Positions 7,613-17,574 of a stretch of 64,000 nt of DNA are shown piece after piece. The notes below the pieces were generated by a model that was given only the letters and a program-made list of their open reading frames with translations, was not told the DNA's origin and made no database searches. Each line of letters begins with the position of its first letter. The stretch's first letter is position 1. The position numbers were made by a program, and so were the translations under genes. Source of the stretch: HGM04593 sp045591315 (GTDB lineage Bacteria; Bacteroidota; Bacteroidia; Bacteroidales; Bacteroidaceae); NCBI GenBank assembly GCA_045591315.1, contig JAZNSN010000008.1, positions 7,577 through 71,576 on the forward strand, written 5' to 3'.

Positions 7613-10600
7613 ATGATTTACTTTTTCAGTACCCCCGGCCATACGGTTATAGCAACCCAGGCCAACAATGCGTTGACAGCTGCCGATATTGAGAAGCTCT
7701 GCTGGCTCTATGGTGAGGCGACACCTATAGAAAGTGAGGCAATGGAAGGATTCTTCGTGGGTCCGCGTCGTGAAATGATTACTCCGTGGAGTACGAATGC
7801 TGTGGAGATAACCCAGAATATGGGTCTTGAAGGCATTGTGCGCATCGAGGAGTATTTCGTGGTGAAGGACGAGAATGCTGAGTATGACCCGATGCTTCAG
7901 CGCATGTATCGTGGCCTTGACCAGAAAATCTTTACTGTTGACATAGAGCCTAAGCCGATAGAGTTCATCGAGGACCTTGACAGCTATAACGAGCAGGAGG
8001 GCCTTGCGCTTTCAAAGGAGGAAATCGACTATCTGCATCGCGTGGAGGAGGAACTGGGCCGCAAGCTGACCGACAGCGAGGTCTTCGGCTTTGCACAGAT
8101 AAATTCAGAGCATTGCCGTCACAAGATATTCGGCGGCACATTCATCATCGACGGCGAGGAGATGCCTTCTTCGCTGTTCGCTATGATTAAACGCACTACC
8201 AACGAGAACCGCAACAGCATTATATCGGCATACAAGGACAACGTGGCATTCGCGCAGGGTCCTGTCGTGGAGCAGTTCGCTCCGGCCGACCACTCGATAC
8301 CCGATTACTTCGTGATAAAGGATATCGAGACTGTAATTTCACTCAAGGCAGAAACCCATAACTTCCCTACTACTGTAGAGCCTTTCAACGGTGCTTCTAC
8401 CGGTACCGGAGGCGAAATCCGCGACCGTATGGGCGGCGGTAAAGGTTCATGGCCTATAGCAGGAACTGCGGTCTATATGACATCCTATCCGCGTACATAC
8501 AACGACCGCAAGTGGGAAGAGGTGCTCCCTGTACGCAAATGGCTCTACCAGACTCCCGAACAGATTCTGACAAAGGCTTCCAACGGTGCTTCCGACTTCG
8601 GAAACAAGTTCGGACAGCCTCTTATCTGCGGCTCTGTGCTTACATTCGAGCATAAGGAGAATGATGAGGTATATGGCTACGACAAGGTAATTATGCTTGC
8701 CGGCGGTGTTGGTTACGGTACACGCCGCGACTGTCTCAAGGGTGCTCCCGAAAAGGGCAACAAGGTTATTGTGATGGGCGGTGACAACTACCGCATCGGT
8801 CTTGGCGGAGGTTCGGTGTCATCGGTTGATACAGGCCGTTACTCTTCGGGTATCGAGCTCAATGCGGTGCAGCGTGCCAATGCCGAAATGCAGAAGCGTG
8901 CATACAATGTGGTACGTGCTCTCTGCGAGGATGATACAAACCCGGTGGTATCTATACACGACCATGGCTCTGCAGGCCACGTGAACTGTCTCTCCGAGCT
9001 TGTTGAGGAGTGCGGCGGTCTCATTAACATGGCTAATCTGCCTGTCGGCGACAGCACATTGTCGGCAAAGGAGATTATAGCCAACGAATCGCAGGAGCGT
9101 ATGGGCTTGCTCATAAAGGAAGATGCAATCGAATATGTACGCAAGGTTGCTGAACGTGAGCGTGCTCCTATGTATGTTGTCGGTGAGACAACAGGCGATG
9201 CGCGCTTTGCATTCGAACAGGCCGACGGCAAGCGTCCGTTCGACCTCTCTGTAAGCCAGATGTTCGGCTCTTCTCCAAAGACATATATGGTTGACAAGAG
9301 CGTAGAGCGTCACTATAAGGATGCCGAGTACGATGCCGGCAAGATTGAGGAGTACCTGACAGACGTGCTCCGTCTTGAGGCTGTCGCATGCAAGGATTGG
9401 CTGACGAACAAGGTTGACCGTTCTGTAACCGGAAAGATTGCACGTCAGCAGTGCCAGGGCGAGATTCAGCTCCCGTTGAGCGACTGCGGTGTGGTAACTC
9501 TCGACTATCGTGGCAAGAAGGGTATCGCTACATCTATAGGCCATGCGCCTCAGGCTGGTCTGGCCGACCCGGCAAAGGGCTCGGTGCTTGCAGTCTCAGA
9601 GGCTTTGACAAACATTGCTCTTGCGCCTCTCTCCAATGGTATCAGGAGCATTTCGCTCAGCGCGAACTGGATGTGGCCATGCCGCTCTCAGGAGGGCGAG
9701 GATGCACGTCTCTATCGTGGCGTTGAGGCTCTCAGCGACTTCTGCTGTGCATTGAAGATAAATGTTCCGACAGGAAAGGATTCGCTTTCAATGACCCAGA
9801 AGTACCCCGACGGTACAAAGGTAATAAGTCCGGGTACGGTAATAGTATCGGCAGGCGGTGAGGTTTCCGATGTCCGCAAGGTTGTCTCTCCTGTAATGGT
9901 GAACGAGCCTAAGAGCGCATTCTATCATATCGACTTCAGTTTCGACCATCTCCGTCTTGGCGGTTCTGCATTCGCACAGACTCTGAACTGCATCGGCGAC
10001 GATGTTCCTACAGTTGCCAACCCTGAATATTTCGCGGAGGCATTCGAGGCTGTACAACGTCTTGTGAAAGAGGGTATAGTACTTGCAGGTCATGACATTT
10101 CGGCCGGAGGTCTCATAACAGCGCTCCTTGAGATGTGTTTTGCCAATACGACAGGCGGTATGGAAATCGACCTTAACAATATGGCCGAGAATGATATCGT
10201 GAAGCTGTTGTTTGCCGAGAACCCGGCTCTTGTTATTCAGGTTGCCGACAAGGACAAGTGCCGTATGCAGGAGATTCTTGATGAGGCCGGAATCTGCTTC
10301 GTGAAGATTGGTACACCTTGCGAGAAGCGTCAGATAGCTGTAGCCAAGGACAAGCGTACACGCCTGTTCGACATTGAGCACTACAGGGATGTATGGTTCG
10401 ACAGTTCATATCTCATGGACCTCAAGCAGAGCTTCAACGGCTGTGCAAGCGAGCGTCTTAAGAACTACAAGAACCAGCCATTGCGCTTCCGTATGCCGGC
10501 ACGTTTCAACGGTATGCTTTCAAGCTACGGCATGTCGGCCGACCGTCGTGAAAAGTCGGGCGTGCGTGCTGCCATTATCCGTGAGAAGGGTACTAACGGT

Positions 10601-11317
10601 GAGCGTGAGATGGCATACGCGATGTATCTTGCAGGTTTCGATGTGAAGGACGTTACCATGACCGACCTTATCAGCGGCCGCGAGACTCTCGACGAGGTGA
10701 ACTTCATTGTGTTCTGCGGCGGCTTCTCTAACTCCGACGTGCTCGGCTCTGCCAAAGGATGGGCCGGAGGCTTCCTCTTCAATCCTAAGGCAAAGGCTGC
10801 TCTCGACCGTTTCTACCAGCGTGAGGATACCTTGTCGCTCGGTATATGCAACGGTTGCCAGCTGATGATGGAGCTTAACCTCATCAACCCTGAATATGCA
10901 GAGCGCGGACGCATGCTGCATAACGATTCTCACAAGTTCGAGTCTTCGTTCGTGGGTGTGAATATTCCTGAGAACAACAGCGTTCTGTTCGGTTCGCTCT
11001 CAAACAGCCGTCTTGGTGTGTGGGTAGCGCACGGTGAAGGCAAGTTCTCTTTGCCTTACGATGCCGAGAAGTACAACATTGTGGCACAGTATGCCTATGA
11101 GGGATATCCTGCCAATCCGAACGGTTCGGACTATAATGTTGCTGCACTTGCAAGTGCCGACGGCCGTCATGTGGCAATGATGCCTCACCCTGAGCGTGCA
11201 ATATTCCCATGGCAGTGTGCCACATATCCGGCAAATCATCTTGCCGATGATGTTACTCCATGGATTGAGATATTCCGCAATGCTTATAACTGGGTAGCAG
11301 GTAAAGCTGAAAAGTAA
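7613..11317 (+). CDS. purL: Phosphoribosylformylglycinamidine synthase, single-chain (PurL)
   Basis: Cytosolic enzyme of purine synthesis converting FGAR, glutamine and ATP to FGAM. At 1234 residues it is the large single-chain type that fuses PurS-like, synthase and glutaminase parts. The start at 7613 gives MIYFFSTPGHTVIATQ; the frame is open 63 bases upstream but those codons look like leader. Visible motifs: FGFAQINSEHCRHKIFGG and LKAETHNFPTTVEPFNGAST in the first synthase half, HDHGSAGHVNCLSELVEECG, and the class I glutaminase domain at the C-terminus with the nucleophile Cys in LGICNGCQLMMEL and the His/Glu pair in MMPHPERAIFPW. A hairpin after the stop ends the transcript. Confidence 0.97.
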   Translation: MIYFFSTPGHTVIATQANNALTAADIEKLCWLYGEATPIESEAMEGFFVGPRREMITPWSTNAVEITQNMGLEGIVRIEEYFVVKDENAEYDPMLQRMYRGLDQKIFTVDIEPKPIEFIEDLDSYNEQEGLALSKEEIDYLHRVEEELGRKLTDSEVFGFAQINSEHCRHKIFGGTFIIDGEEMPSSLFAMIKRTTNENRNSIISAYKDNVAFAQGPVVEQFAPADHSIPDYFVIKDIETVISLKAETHNFPTTVEPFNGASTGTGGEIRDRMGGGKGSWPIAGTAVYMTSYPRTYNDRKWEEVLPVRKWLYQTPEQILTKASNGASDFGNKFGQPLICGSVLTFEHKENDEVYGYDKVIMLAGGVGYGTRRDCLKGAPEKGNKVIVMGGDNYRIGLGGGSVSSVDTGRYSSGIELNAVQRANAEMQKRAYNVVRALCEDDTNPVVSIHDHGSAGHVNCLSELVEECGGLINMANLPVGDSTLSAKEIIANESQERMGLLIKEDAIEYVRKVAERERAPMYVVGETTGDARFAFEQADGKRPFDLSVSQMFGSSPKTYMVDKSVERHYKDAEYDAGKIEEYLTDVLRLEAVACKDWLTNKVDRSVTGKIARQQCQGEIQLPLSDCGVVTLDYRGKKGIATSIGHAPQAGLADPAKGSVLAVSEALTNIALAPLSNGIRSISLSANWMWPCRSQEGEDARLYRGVEALSDFCCALKINVPTGKDSLSMTQKYPDGTKVISPGTVIVSAGGEVSDVRKVVSPVMVNEPKSAFYHIDFSFDHLRLGGSAFAQTLNCIGDDVPTVANPEYFAEAFEAVQRLVKEGIVLAGHDISAGGLITALLEMCFANTTGGMEIDLNNMAENDIVKLLFAENPALVIQVADKDKCRMQEILDEAGICFVKIGTPCEKRQIAVAKDKRTRLFDIEHYRDVWFDSSYLMDLKQSFNGCASERLKNYKNQPLRFRMPARFNGMLSSYGMSADRREKSGVRAAIIREKGTNGEREMAYAMYLAGFDVKDVTMTDLISGRETLDEVNFIVFCGGFSNSDVLGSAKGWAGGFLFNPKAKAALDRFYQREDTLSLGICNGCQLMMELNLINPEYAERGRMLHNDSHKFESSFVGVNIPENNSVLFGSLSNSRLGVWVAHGEGKFSLPYDAEKYNIVAQYAYEGYPANPNGSDYNVAALASADGRHVAMMPHPERAIFPWQCATYPANHLADDVTPWIEIFRNAYNWVAGKAEK

Positions 11318-11337
11318 AAACTGAAAACAAATGACAG

Positions 11338-11390
11338 TCAAGGGGAATTAAGGAGCTTGAATCTGCTTTAGTTCCCCTTGATTCTCTTTA
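11338..11390 (+). terminator. Terminator hairpin after purL
   Basis: A 16-bp stem pairs 11338-11353 with 11366-11381 (loop 12 bases), followed by a T-rich stretch. The two positions that are not Watson-Crick are U-G and G-U wobbles in plus-strand RNA, which fits termination of purL. Confidence 0.7.
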
Positions 11391-11412
11391 TAGAACTTAT
11401 GTTCCAAAGATA

Positions 11413-11958
11413 ATGACAACATCACTCCTTAAACTGTTCACGACCTTCTTCCGCATAGGGCTCTTTACCTTTGGCGGCGGATATGCCATGGTTCCTCTCA
11501 TCGAGCGCGATGTGGTGGAAAAGAACGGTTGGGTTGGCAAGGACGATTTTATCGACCTGTTGGCTGTAGCTCAGTCGGCTCCGGGAGTGTTTGCAGTGAA
11601 TATGGCTGTCTTCATCGGCTATAGGCTGCGAGGAAAGCGCGGTGCGCTTGCTGCGTCATTGGGCTGTGTGCTTCCGTCGGTGGCTATAATCCTTCTTATA
11701 GCACTCTTCTTCCGCAGCTTCCGTCATAATGAAGTCGTAAACAATATATTCCTGGGAATAAGGCCAGCTGTTGTGGCCTTGATTGCCGTGCCTGTATTCA
11801 ATGTTGCAAAATCGGCCAAATTGAGTTGGGCGACGCTGTGGATACCGGTGTTGTCGGCACTGCTTATAGTCCAGTTCGGAGTTTCGCCAATCTATGTGAT
11901 AATTGTGGCCGGGGTAGCCGGTTTTATATATGGTAGAATAGGGAGGGGCAGAGCATGA
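11413..11958 (+). CDS. Chromate transporter (CHR) family, half-size protein 1
   Basis: Inner-membrane protein of the CHR family, 181 residues, one CHR domain with about five or six hydrophobic segments. The family signature is near the N-terminus, GLFTFGGGYAMVPLIERDVV followed by a W-V pair, then the AQSAPGVFAVNMAVFIGYRLRG region (Gly/Pro-rich motif). Its stop overlaps the start of the second half-size gene by 4 bases (ATGA), so the pair is translated together. Known short-chain CHR proteins act as pairs with opposite topology; whether this pair moves chromate, sulfate or something else is not shown. Confidence 0.88.
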   Translation: MTTSLLKLFTTFFRIGLFTFGGGYAMVPLIERDVVEKNGWVGKDDFIDLLAVAQSAPGVFAVNMAVFIGYRLRGKRGALAASLGCVLPSVAIILLIALFFRSFRHNEVVNNIFLGIRPAVVALIAVPVFNVAKSAKLSWATLWIPVLSALLIVQFGVSPIYVIIVAGVAGFIYGRIGRGRA

Positions 11959-12545
11959 TTATATTTCTGGAACTTTTCTATACTTTCATAAAAATAGGCC
12001 TCTTCTCTTTCGGGGGCGGGTACGGTATGATTTCTGTCATCCAGGCAGAGGTGGTTACCCGTCATGCATGGCTCACAGCGTCGGAGTTTACCGATATCGT
12101 TGCGATAAGCCAGATGACGCCGGGCCCGATAGGCATAAACTCGGCAACCTATGTGGGATATACTGCTGTCTTCAATGCTACGGGTTCCGAGATACTAGCC
12201 GTCGCAGGCTCGCTTGTGGCCTCTTTCGCTGTTATGCTCCCTTCAATAGTGCTGATGCTTATAGTGAGCCGTTACCTTATGAAATACAGCAAGCATAAGG
12301 TCGTGGATTCTCTCTTTTTGCTGTTGCGCCCGGTTGTGGTAGGTCTTATAGCATCTGCTGCGCTCCTCCTCATGACACGGGAGAACTTCGGTTCTTTCAG
12401 TGATACGCCTCTGCAGTTCTGGGTCAGCGTGGGGCTGTTCGTGGCTGCGTTTGCAGCGATGAAGTTCTTCAAGGTCAGCCCGATACTCATAATATTGCTT
12501 GCCGGTGCCTTCGGCGGAGTATTCTACGGGATAGCAGGAGAATGA
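11955..12545 (+). CDS. Chromate transporter (CHR) family, half-size protein 2
   Basis: Partner of the preceding gene, 196 residues. It has its own copy of the signature, KIGLFSFGGGYGMISVIQAE, then ISQMTPGPIGINSATYVGY with the family's TPGP motif, and further hydrophobic helices to the C-terminus. The two halves are related but not identical and together equal one long-chain ChrA. It converges on uvrA; a short dyad (12547-12552 with 12575-12580) lies in the gap but is too weak to call as a terminator. Confidence 0.88.
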   Translation: MIIFLELFYTFIKIGLFSFGGGYGMISVIQAEVVTRHAWLTASEFTDIVAISQMTPGPIGINSATYVGYTAVFNATGSEILAVAGSLVASFAVMLPSIVLMLIVSRYLMKYSKHKVVDSLFLLLRPVVVGLIASAALLLMTRENFGSFSDTPLQFWVSVGLFVAAFAAMKFFKVSPILIILLAGAFGGVFYGIAGE

Positions 12546-12639
12546 GCCTGTAGCTGTGGAGTGTATCCATGCCATACAGGATAATTGGGGGATGACAAGA
12601 AAGTTTTGTTATCGACGGGTTTTGCAGTGAATCTTGTAT

Positions 12640-15417
12640 TTAAAGTTTTTCTTTCAGGAACTGTCCTGTGAATGACGCTTCGCACTTGGCTACCTCTTCG
12701 GGTGTGCCGCATGCAACAAGATTGCCGCCTTCATCGCCTCCTTCGGGGCCGAGGTCTATTATGTGGTCGGCACATTTCATTACGTCGATGTTGTGTTCTA
12801 TCACCACAAGGGTGTGTCCGCGTTCAAGCAAACGCTCGAACGACTTCATGAGCTTCTTTATATCGTGGAAGTGCAATCCTGTTGTGGGTTCATCGAAGAT
12901 GAACATTGTAGGACGGTCGCTCTGCTGGCTTAGATAATAGGCGAGCTTGACACGCTGGTTCTCTCCGCCTGAGAGTGTAGATGACGATTGCCCCATCTTG
13001 ATGTAGGCAAGGCCTACGTCCTGCAGGGGCTGCAGATTCTCTGCAATACGCTTCTGTCCATGCTCCTGAAAGAAGTTGATGGCATCTCCGATGGTCATCT
13101 CCAGAATGTCGTGTATGTTCTTGCCGTGGAACTTGACTTCGAGAACCTCGTTCTTGAACCGTTTGCCGTGGCATGCTTCGCACTCAAGCTTAAGGTCGGC
13201 CATGAACTGCATGGAAACGGTAATTGTTCCCTCGCCCTTGCACTCTTCGCATCGTCCGCCGTCGGAGTTGAACGAGAAATATCCAGCACCGAATCCTAGC
13301 TGTTTCGCAAGAGGCTGCTGAGCGAAAAGGTGTCTTATGTCGTCATATACCTTCAAGTATGTGACAGGGTTGGAACGTGAAGATTTGCCTATCGGGTTCT
13401 GGTCGATGAACTCTACACCGCAGAGCTGTTTCAATGCACCATCGACACCTTCGCACTGTCCGGGTGCATCGCAGGTGTTGCCGAAGTGGCGCATCAATGA
13501 ACGGTACAGAATATCGCGCACAAGCGTCGATTTTCCCGAACCGCTGACACCGCTGACGACAGTGAACACGTTGAGCGGTATGTTTACGTCGATTCCTTTC
13601 AGGTTGTTCTCCCTTGCGCCTTTTATGTTTATGAAATTGTTCGATGTGCGGCGATGCTTAGGTACTTCTATTGTCTCTTCTCCGAGCAGGTATTTCAGAG
13701 TGTAGCTGTTGCTGCCCTTCTCTATGCCGTTCATGTCTCCGTGATAGACAATGTTGCCGCCGTATGAGCCGGCCTTAGGGCCTACATCTATTATATAGTC
13801 GGCAGCACGTATAATCTCTTCGTCATGTTCTACCACAACAACGGTGTTGCCGAGGTCGCGGAGACGGTAGAGTACATTGATGAGCCTGCCGGTATCGCGG
13901 CTGTGGAGTCCGATGCTGGGCTCGTCGAGGATATACAATGAGCCTACAAGGGCACTGCCCAATGAGGTGACAAGGTTTATTCTTTGGCTCTCTCCGCCCG
14001 ACAAGGTGTTGCTGAGACGGTTTAGTGTAAGGTAGCCCAAGCCTACATCGAGCAGACAGTCTATTCGATTGCGTATCTCTGTAAGGATTCGTTTGGCTAT
14101 GGCAGAATCGTGCTCGTCAAGTACAAGATTGTCGAAATGGTTCTTCAGCCTTGTTATAGGCATTTCGATGAGTTCGATGATGCTTGCACCTCCTACTTTT
14201 ACGTAACTGGCCTCCTTCTTGAGGCGTGTGCCGTGGCAGGTAGGGCATATTGGCTTTCCTCTGTAACGGGCAAGCATTACACGGTACTGTATCTTGTACT
14301 GGTTGGCCTTGACCATGTTGAAGAAGTTGTCGATGCTGATACCTTCTCCGTACTCCTCTATCCACGGTCCTTTATGCCAAAGGTAGTCTTTCTGTTCCTG
14401 AGTAAGGTTGTAATAGGGTTCGAAAATAGGAAAGTTGTCTTGCGGTGCACGACGGCAGAACTCGTTCTTCCATTCGCCCATCTTCTCCCCCCGCCAGCAG
14501 AATACTGCACCGTCATATACGCTCAATGTCTTGTTGGGCACTACGAGGTCCTCGTCTATGCCGACAATGCGTCCGAATCCTTCGCAGTCGGGGCATGCTC
14601 CTATCGGTGAATTGAACGAGAACATCTGTTCGGTAGGCTCTTCGAACTCCATTCCGTCGGCTTCGAACCGGATACTGAATGTGTGTGGCTTTTCCTCATC
14701 CATGAACTGTATCATGCATGTGCCGTTTCCCTCATAGAATGCAGTCTCGGCCGAATCAAGGAGTCTGCTTGCTGTCTCGTTGCTGTCGCTTACGCTTAGC
14801 CTGTCGATGAGCAACGAAGGCTTGTCGCCTTTCTTCGGTGCATACTCCTCAATGCGTATTATCTCTTTTCCTAATGCAATGCGGCTGAAACCTTGTTGAA
14901 GGTAAATCTGCAACTGGTCGGACAGGTCGCGTCCCTTACGTTTGGGGATTGGAGCAAGAAGCATGAATCTCGTTCCTTCCTGGCGTTGCTTCATGCACTC
15001 GACAAGGTCCTCTGGGCTGTTCTTCTTTACAAGACTTCCGCTTATGGGGGAGTAGGTCTTTCCTATGCGTGCGTAGAGCAGCTTCAGGTATTCGTATATT
15101 TCGGTGCTTGTACCCACTGTTGAACGGGGGTTACGGTTGTTTACCTTCTGCTCAATGGCTATTGCCGGCGGAATGCCTTTGATGAAGTCGCACTCCGGCT
15201 TGTTCATCTGCCCCAGGAACTGGCGTGCATAGGATGAGAGTGACTCTACATACCTGCGTTGCCCTTCGGCATACAGAGTGTCAAAAGCCAATGACGATTT
15301 GCCGGAACCGGACAATCCGGTCACGACAACAAGCTTGCCGCGTGGAATTTCTACATCGACATTCTTCAGGTTGTTTACCCGTGCACCTTTAATTGCAATA
15401 TTCCTGTTCTGGCTCAT
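12640..15417 (-). CDS. uvrA: Excinuclease ABC subunit A (UvrA)
   Basis: DNA-damage recognition ATPase of nucleotide excision repair, 925 residues. Two ABC modules are visible. The first has Walker A GLSGSGKSSLAFD (about residue 35), LSGGESQRINL and ILDEPSIGLH. The second has GVSGSGKSTLVRD, LSGGENQRVKL and IFDEPTTGLH. Zinc-binding cysteines appear in GACPDCEGFGR, CPTCHGTRL, and the C-terminal CEECKGEG ... CEACHGKRF finger. The start at 15417 (MSQNRNIAIKGARVNNLKN) matches the family. Bacteroidales often carry more than one uvrA; whether this is the main copy cannot be told. Confidence 0.96.
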   Translation of the reverse strand: MSQNRNIAIKGARVNNLKNVDVEIPRGKLVVVTGLSGSGKSSLAFDTLYAEGQRRYVESLSSYARQFLGQMNKPECDFIKGIPPAIAIEQKVNNRNPRSTVGTSTEIYEYLKLLYARIGKTYSPISGSLVKKNSPEDLVECMKQRQEGTRFMLLAPIPKRKGRDLSDQLQIYLQQGFSRIALGKEIIRIEEYAPKKGDKPSLLIDRLSVSDSNETASRLLDSAETAFYEGNGTCMIQFMDEEKPHTFSIRFEADGMEFEEPTEQMFSFNSPIGACPDCEGFGRIVGIDEDLVVPNKTLSVYDGAVFCWRGEKMGEWKNEFCRRAPQDNFPIFEPYYNLTQEQKDYLWHKGPWIEEYGEGISIDNFFNMVKANQYKIQYRVMLARYRGKPICPTCHGTRLKKEASYVKVGGASIIELIEMPITRLKNHFDNLVLDEHDSAIAKRILTEIRNRIDCLLDVGLGYLTLNRLSNTLSGGESQRINLVTSLGSALVGSLYILDEPSIGLHSRDTGRLINVLYRLRDLGNTVVVVEHDEEIIRAADYIIDVGPKAGSYGGNIVYHGDMNGIEKGSNSYTLKYLLGEETIEVPKHRRTSNNFINIKGARENNLKGIDVNIPLNVFTVVSGVSGSGKSTLVRDILYRSLMRHFGNTCDAPGQCEGVDGALKQLCGVEFIDQNPIGKSSRSNPVTYLKVYDDIRHLFAQQPLAKQLGFGAGYFSFNSDGGRCEECKGEGTITVSMQFMADLKLECEACHGKRFKNEVLEVKFHGKNIHDILEMTIGDAINFFQEHGQKRIAENLQPLQDVGLAYIKMGQSSSTLSGGENQRVKLAYYLSQQSDRPTMFIFDEPTTGLHFHDIKKLMKSFERLLERGHTLVVIEHNIDVMKCADHIIDLGPEGGDEGGNLVACGTPEEVAKCEASFTGQFLKEKL

Positions 15418-15443
15418 TCTTGCACTCTCTTTGTTTAATTCTG

Positions 15444-15451
15444 CGAATTTA
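15444..15451 (-). promoter_or_regulatory. Candidate -7 box of uvrA
   Basis: Minus-strand TAAATTCG fits the TAnnTTCG variant of the -7 box, 26 bases before the uvrA ATG. No -33 box at standard spacing. Confidence 0.35.
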
Positions 15452-15536
15452 CATAAAAAACAGCCACATTGTATCTCTTTCCATAAAAATAGATGATAAG
15501 AGATTGCTTTGATGCCAATTATAACAATAATTTAGT

Positions 15537-15544
15537 TATCTTCG
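15537..15544 (+). promoter_or_regulatory. Candidate -7 box of the GHL10-like lipoprotein gene
   Basis: TATCTTCG (TAnnTTCG variant) 24 bases before the ATG at 15569. The nearest TTTG lies 25 bases upstream, longer than the usual 19-21. Confidence 0.35.
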
Positions 15545-15568
15545 CAATACTAAATAAAAATCAGAGTG

Positions 15569-17068
15569 ATGCAGTTCAGATATCTATTATTGTTAATGTC
15601 GTTTCTGCTTACAGTGTCGTGCAGTACACCTAAGCAGGCTGGTAAGGGTACCGTATCCAAAGATGATTATCCCAAGCGTGAGTTCCGCGGTGCATGGATT
15701 CAGGCTGTCAACGGACAGTTCCAGGGGATGAAGGAGAAGCAGATGAAGGATTATCTGGTAGAGATGCTCGATAATCTGCAGAAGGTGAATGTCAATGCAA
15801 TCCTGTTCCAGGTGCGTGTCGAGGGCGATGCTCTTTATGAATCGCATTACGAGCCTTGGAGCCGCTTCATAACAGGCACGCAAGGAAATTCGCCGGGTTG
15901 GGACCCTCTTGCATTTATGGTAGAGGAGTGCCATAAACGCAATATGGAACTTCATGCATGGATAAATCCATATCGTGCACGAACGAAGGGTACCAAGTAT
16001 GTAGCTCCTAGCCACATGAGCAAGAAACGTCCGGCAAATTTCATTGAGTATGAGGGACAGCTCTATTTCAATCCAGCATTGCAGGCGAACCGCGATCATA
16101 TATGCGGTATTGTACGTGATATACTGAACCGCTACGATGTGGATGGTCTGCATATCGATGACTACTTCTATCCCTATCCGGCGAAAGGCAAGGAGTTTGC
16201 CGATGAGCGTTGGTTCCGTGAGAGCGGAATGGAGAATAAGGGTGAGTGGCGCAGAGAGAATGTCAATCATCTTATATATCAGTTGCACCGTACCGTGCGT
16301 GAAGCAAAGCCGTGGGTAAAGTTCGGTGTCTCTCCATTCGGCATATACCGTAATGCCGGCAGTTGGGAAAAGGGCAGCAAGACCAAAGGGCTTCAGTGCT
16401 ATGATGACTTGAATGCCGATGTACTCAAATGGATAGATGAAGGTTGGGTCGATTACTGTATTCCGCAGGTATATTGGGAGATAGGTCATCCTGCGGCCGA
16501 CTACGCTGAACTTGTGAAGTGGTGGGCTGAATATGCTTCGGGGCGTCCTCTTTATATCGGTCAGGATGTCAACCGTACAGTAAAGGCTAAGGGCGGTAAC
16601 CAGATTGATGAGAAATATGCCATGCAACGTGCCGAAACGGGGATACAGGGCTCATGTTTCTGGGACGCTTCTTCTGCTGCCAATAATGTCGATGGCTACC
16701 GTGATTATCTTTCCAGCGGCATATACCGTTATCCGTCATTGATGCCTTTGTCACCGTTCATCGATAATAAGGCTCCTTCCAAGGTTGGAGGTATCAAGCT
16801 TATGGATGATGAAAAAGGGAAAATATTAGTGTGGCTACAAGGCAAGCAGGATACCGATGAAATGAACAGACCGCATCGTTATGTTGTATATCGGTTCGGC
16901 AAGAACGAAAGAATTGATATTAAGAATCCTGCAAATGTTGTAAGCATAACATCCGGTTCATTCTATAGAATACCGTCATCTCTTAAAGGTGAACATGTTT
17001 TTGTAGTAACAGTTCTCGACAGGATGCAGAATGAGTCTGCCGGGGTCAAGTGTAAGGTGAAACTATAA
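15569..17068 (+). CDS. Glycosyl hydrolase-like lipoprotein, DUF187/GHL10 (YngK-type)
   Basis: Probable exported lipoprotein, 499 residues. A signal peptide ends in the lipobox LTVSC. The mature part begins with FRGAWIQAVNGQF and continues with the (beta/alpha)8 core of the GHL10/DUF187 family: VNAILFQVRVEGDALYES, AWINPYRA, YDVDGLHIDDYFYPYP (acidic residues in the position expected for catalysis), and IDEGWVDYCIPQVYWEIG. The C-terminal 100 residues look like a fibronectin-type or beta-sandwich domain. The frame also opens with GTG at 15566; the adjacent ATG at 15569 is preferred. The family is thought to act on glycans, perhaps peptidoglycan-linked; no substrate can be named here. It lies 8 bases before a GNAT gene. 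Confidence 0.85.
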   Translation: MQFRYLLLLMSFLLTVSCSTPKQAGKGTVSKDDYPKREFRGAWIQAVNGQFQGMKEKQMKDYLVEMLDNLQKVNVNAILFQVRVEGDALYESHYEPWSRFITGTQGNSPGWDPLAFMVEECHKRNMELHAWINPYRARTKGTKYVAPSHMSKKRPANFIEYEGQLYFNPALQANRDHICGIVRDILNRYDVDGLHIDDYFYPYPAKGKEFADERWFRESGMENKGEWRRENVNHLIYQLHRTVREAKPWVKFGVSPFGIYRNAGSWEKGSKTKGLQCYDDLNADVLKWIDEGWVDYCIPQVYWEIGHPAADYAELVKWWAEYASGRPLYIGQDVNRTVKAKGGNQIDEKYAMQRAETGIQGSCFWDASSAANNVDGYRDYLSSGIYRYPSLMPLSPFIDNKAPSKVGGIKLMDDEKGKILVWLQGKQDTDEMNRPHRYVVYRFGKNERIDIKNPANVVSITSGSFYRIPSSLKGEHVFVVTVLDRMQNESAGVKCKVKL

Positions 17069-17076
17069 ATTTTCTT

Positions 17077-17538
17077 ATGAAGCAGGATGTAAGAATCTTT
17101 GAACTTGAACATGCTGATGAATGTTACGTAGTTGAAGTGAACAAGTTGCTTAAACAACTATCTTCCGCTCCAGCTCCGTTCGGTATATGTGAACTTGAAG
17201 CTATCGTGGCTTCTCCTTCTACTCATCTTTTTATTCTTGAATGCGAGGGCAGTGTATCCGGTATGCTCACTCTGGGAGAGTATCTTGCACCCACGGGGCG
17301 CAAGATGTGGATAGAGGATGTTGTGGTGGATAATGCTATGCGTGGCCGTTCTTTAGGGCGTGCTTTGGTTGAACATGCAATAGAGTATGCCGGTGGTTTA
17401 GGGTGTGGAACACTTATGCTTACATCTCGTCCGTCACGTGTTGCGGCGAATGCACTTTACCGCTCATGCGGTTTTGCATCTAAGGAGACTAATGTATATC
17501 GTATGCCGATTTTGTCTGGTGAGTCCGAAAAAGTCTAA
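17077..17538 (+). CDS. GNAT family N-acetyltransferase
   Basis: Cytosolic acetyltransferase, 153 residues, a single GNAT domain. The strand and acetyl-CoA loop are visible as WIEDVVVDNAMRGRSLGRALVEHAIEY (the RxxGxG/A-type motif being RGRSLGRA), followed by LMLTSRPSRVAANALYRSCGF, the usual motif B with N-x-x-Y. It sits 8 bases downstream of the glycosidase-like gene and is probably cotranscribed. The acceptor substrate cannot be predicted. Confidence 0.9.
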   Translation: MKQDVRIFELEHADECYVVEVNKLLKQLSSAPAPFGICELEAIVASPSTHLFILECEGSVSGMLTLGEYLAPTGRKMWIEDVVVDNAMRGRSLGRALVEHAIEYAGGLGCGTLMLTSRPSRVAANALYRSCGFASKETNVYRMPILSGESEKV

Positions 17539-17574
17539 GGTTTACTTTTTGTTCATGTAAAATGTTGGACAGAA

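Noticed and set aside
12547..12580. Terminator between the CHR pair and uvrA
   Set aside because: Only a 6-bp stem with a 22-base loop and no T-run.
15593..16627. Long antisense frame (344 codons) inside the GHL10-like gene
   Set aside because: The opposite strand encodes a clear lipoprotein with family motifs; the antisense frame has no start context or domain.
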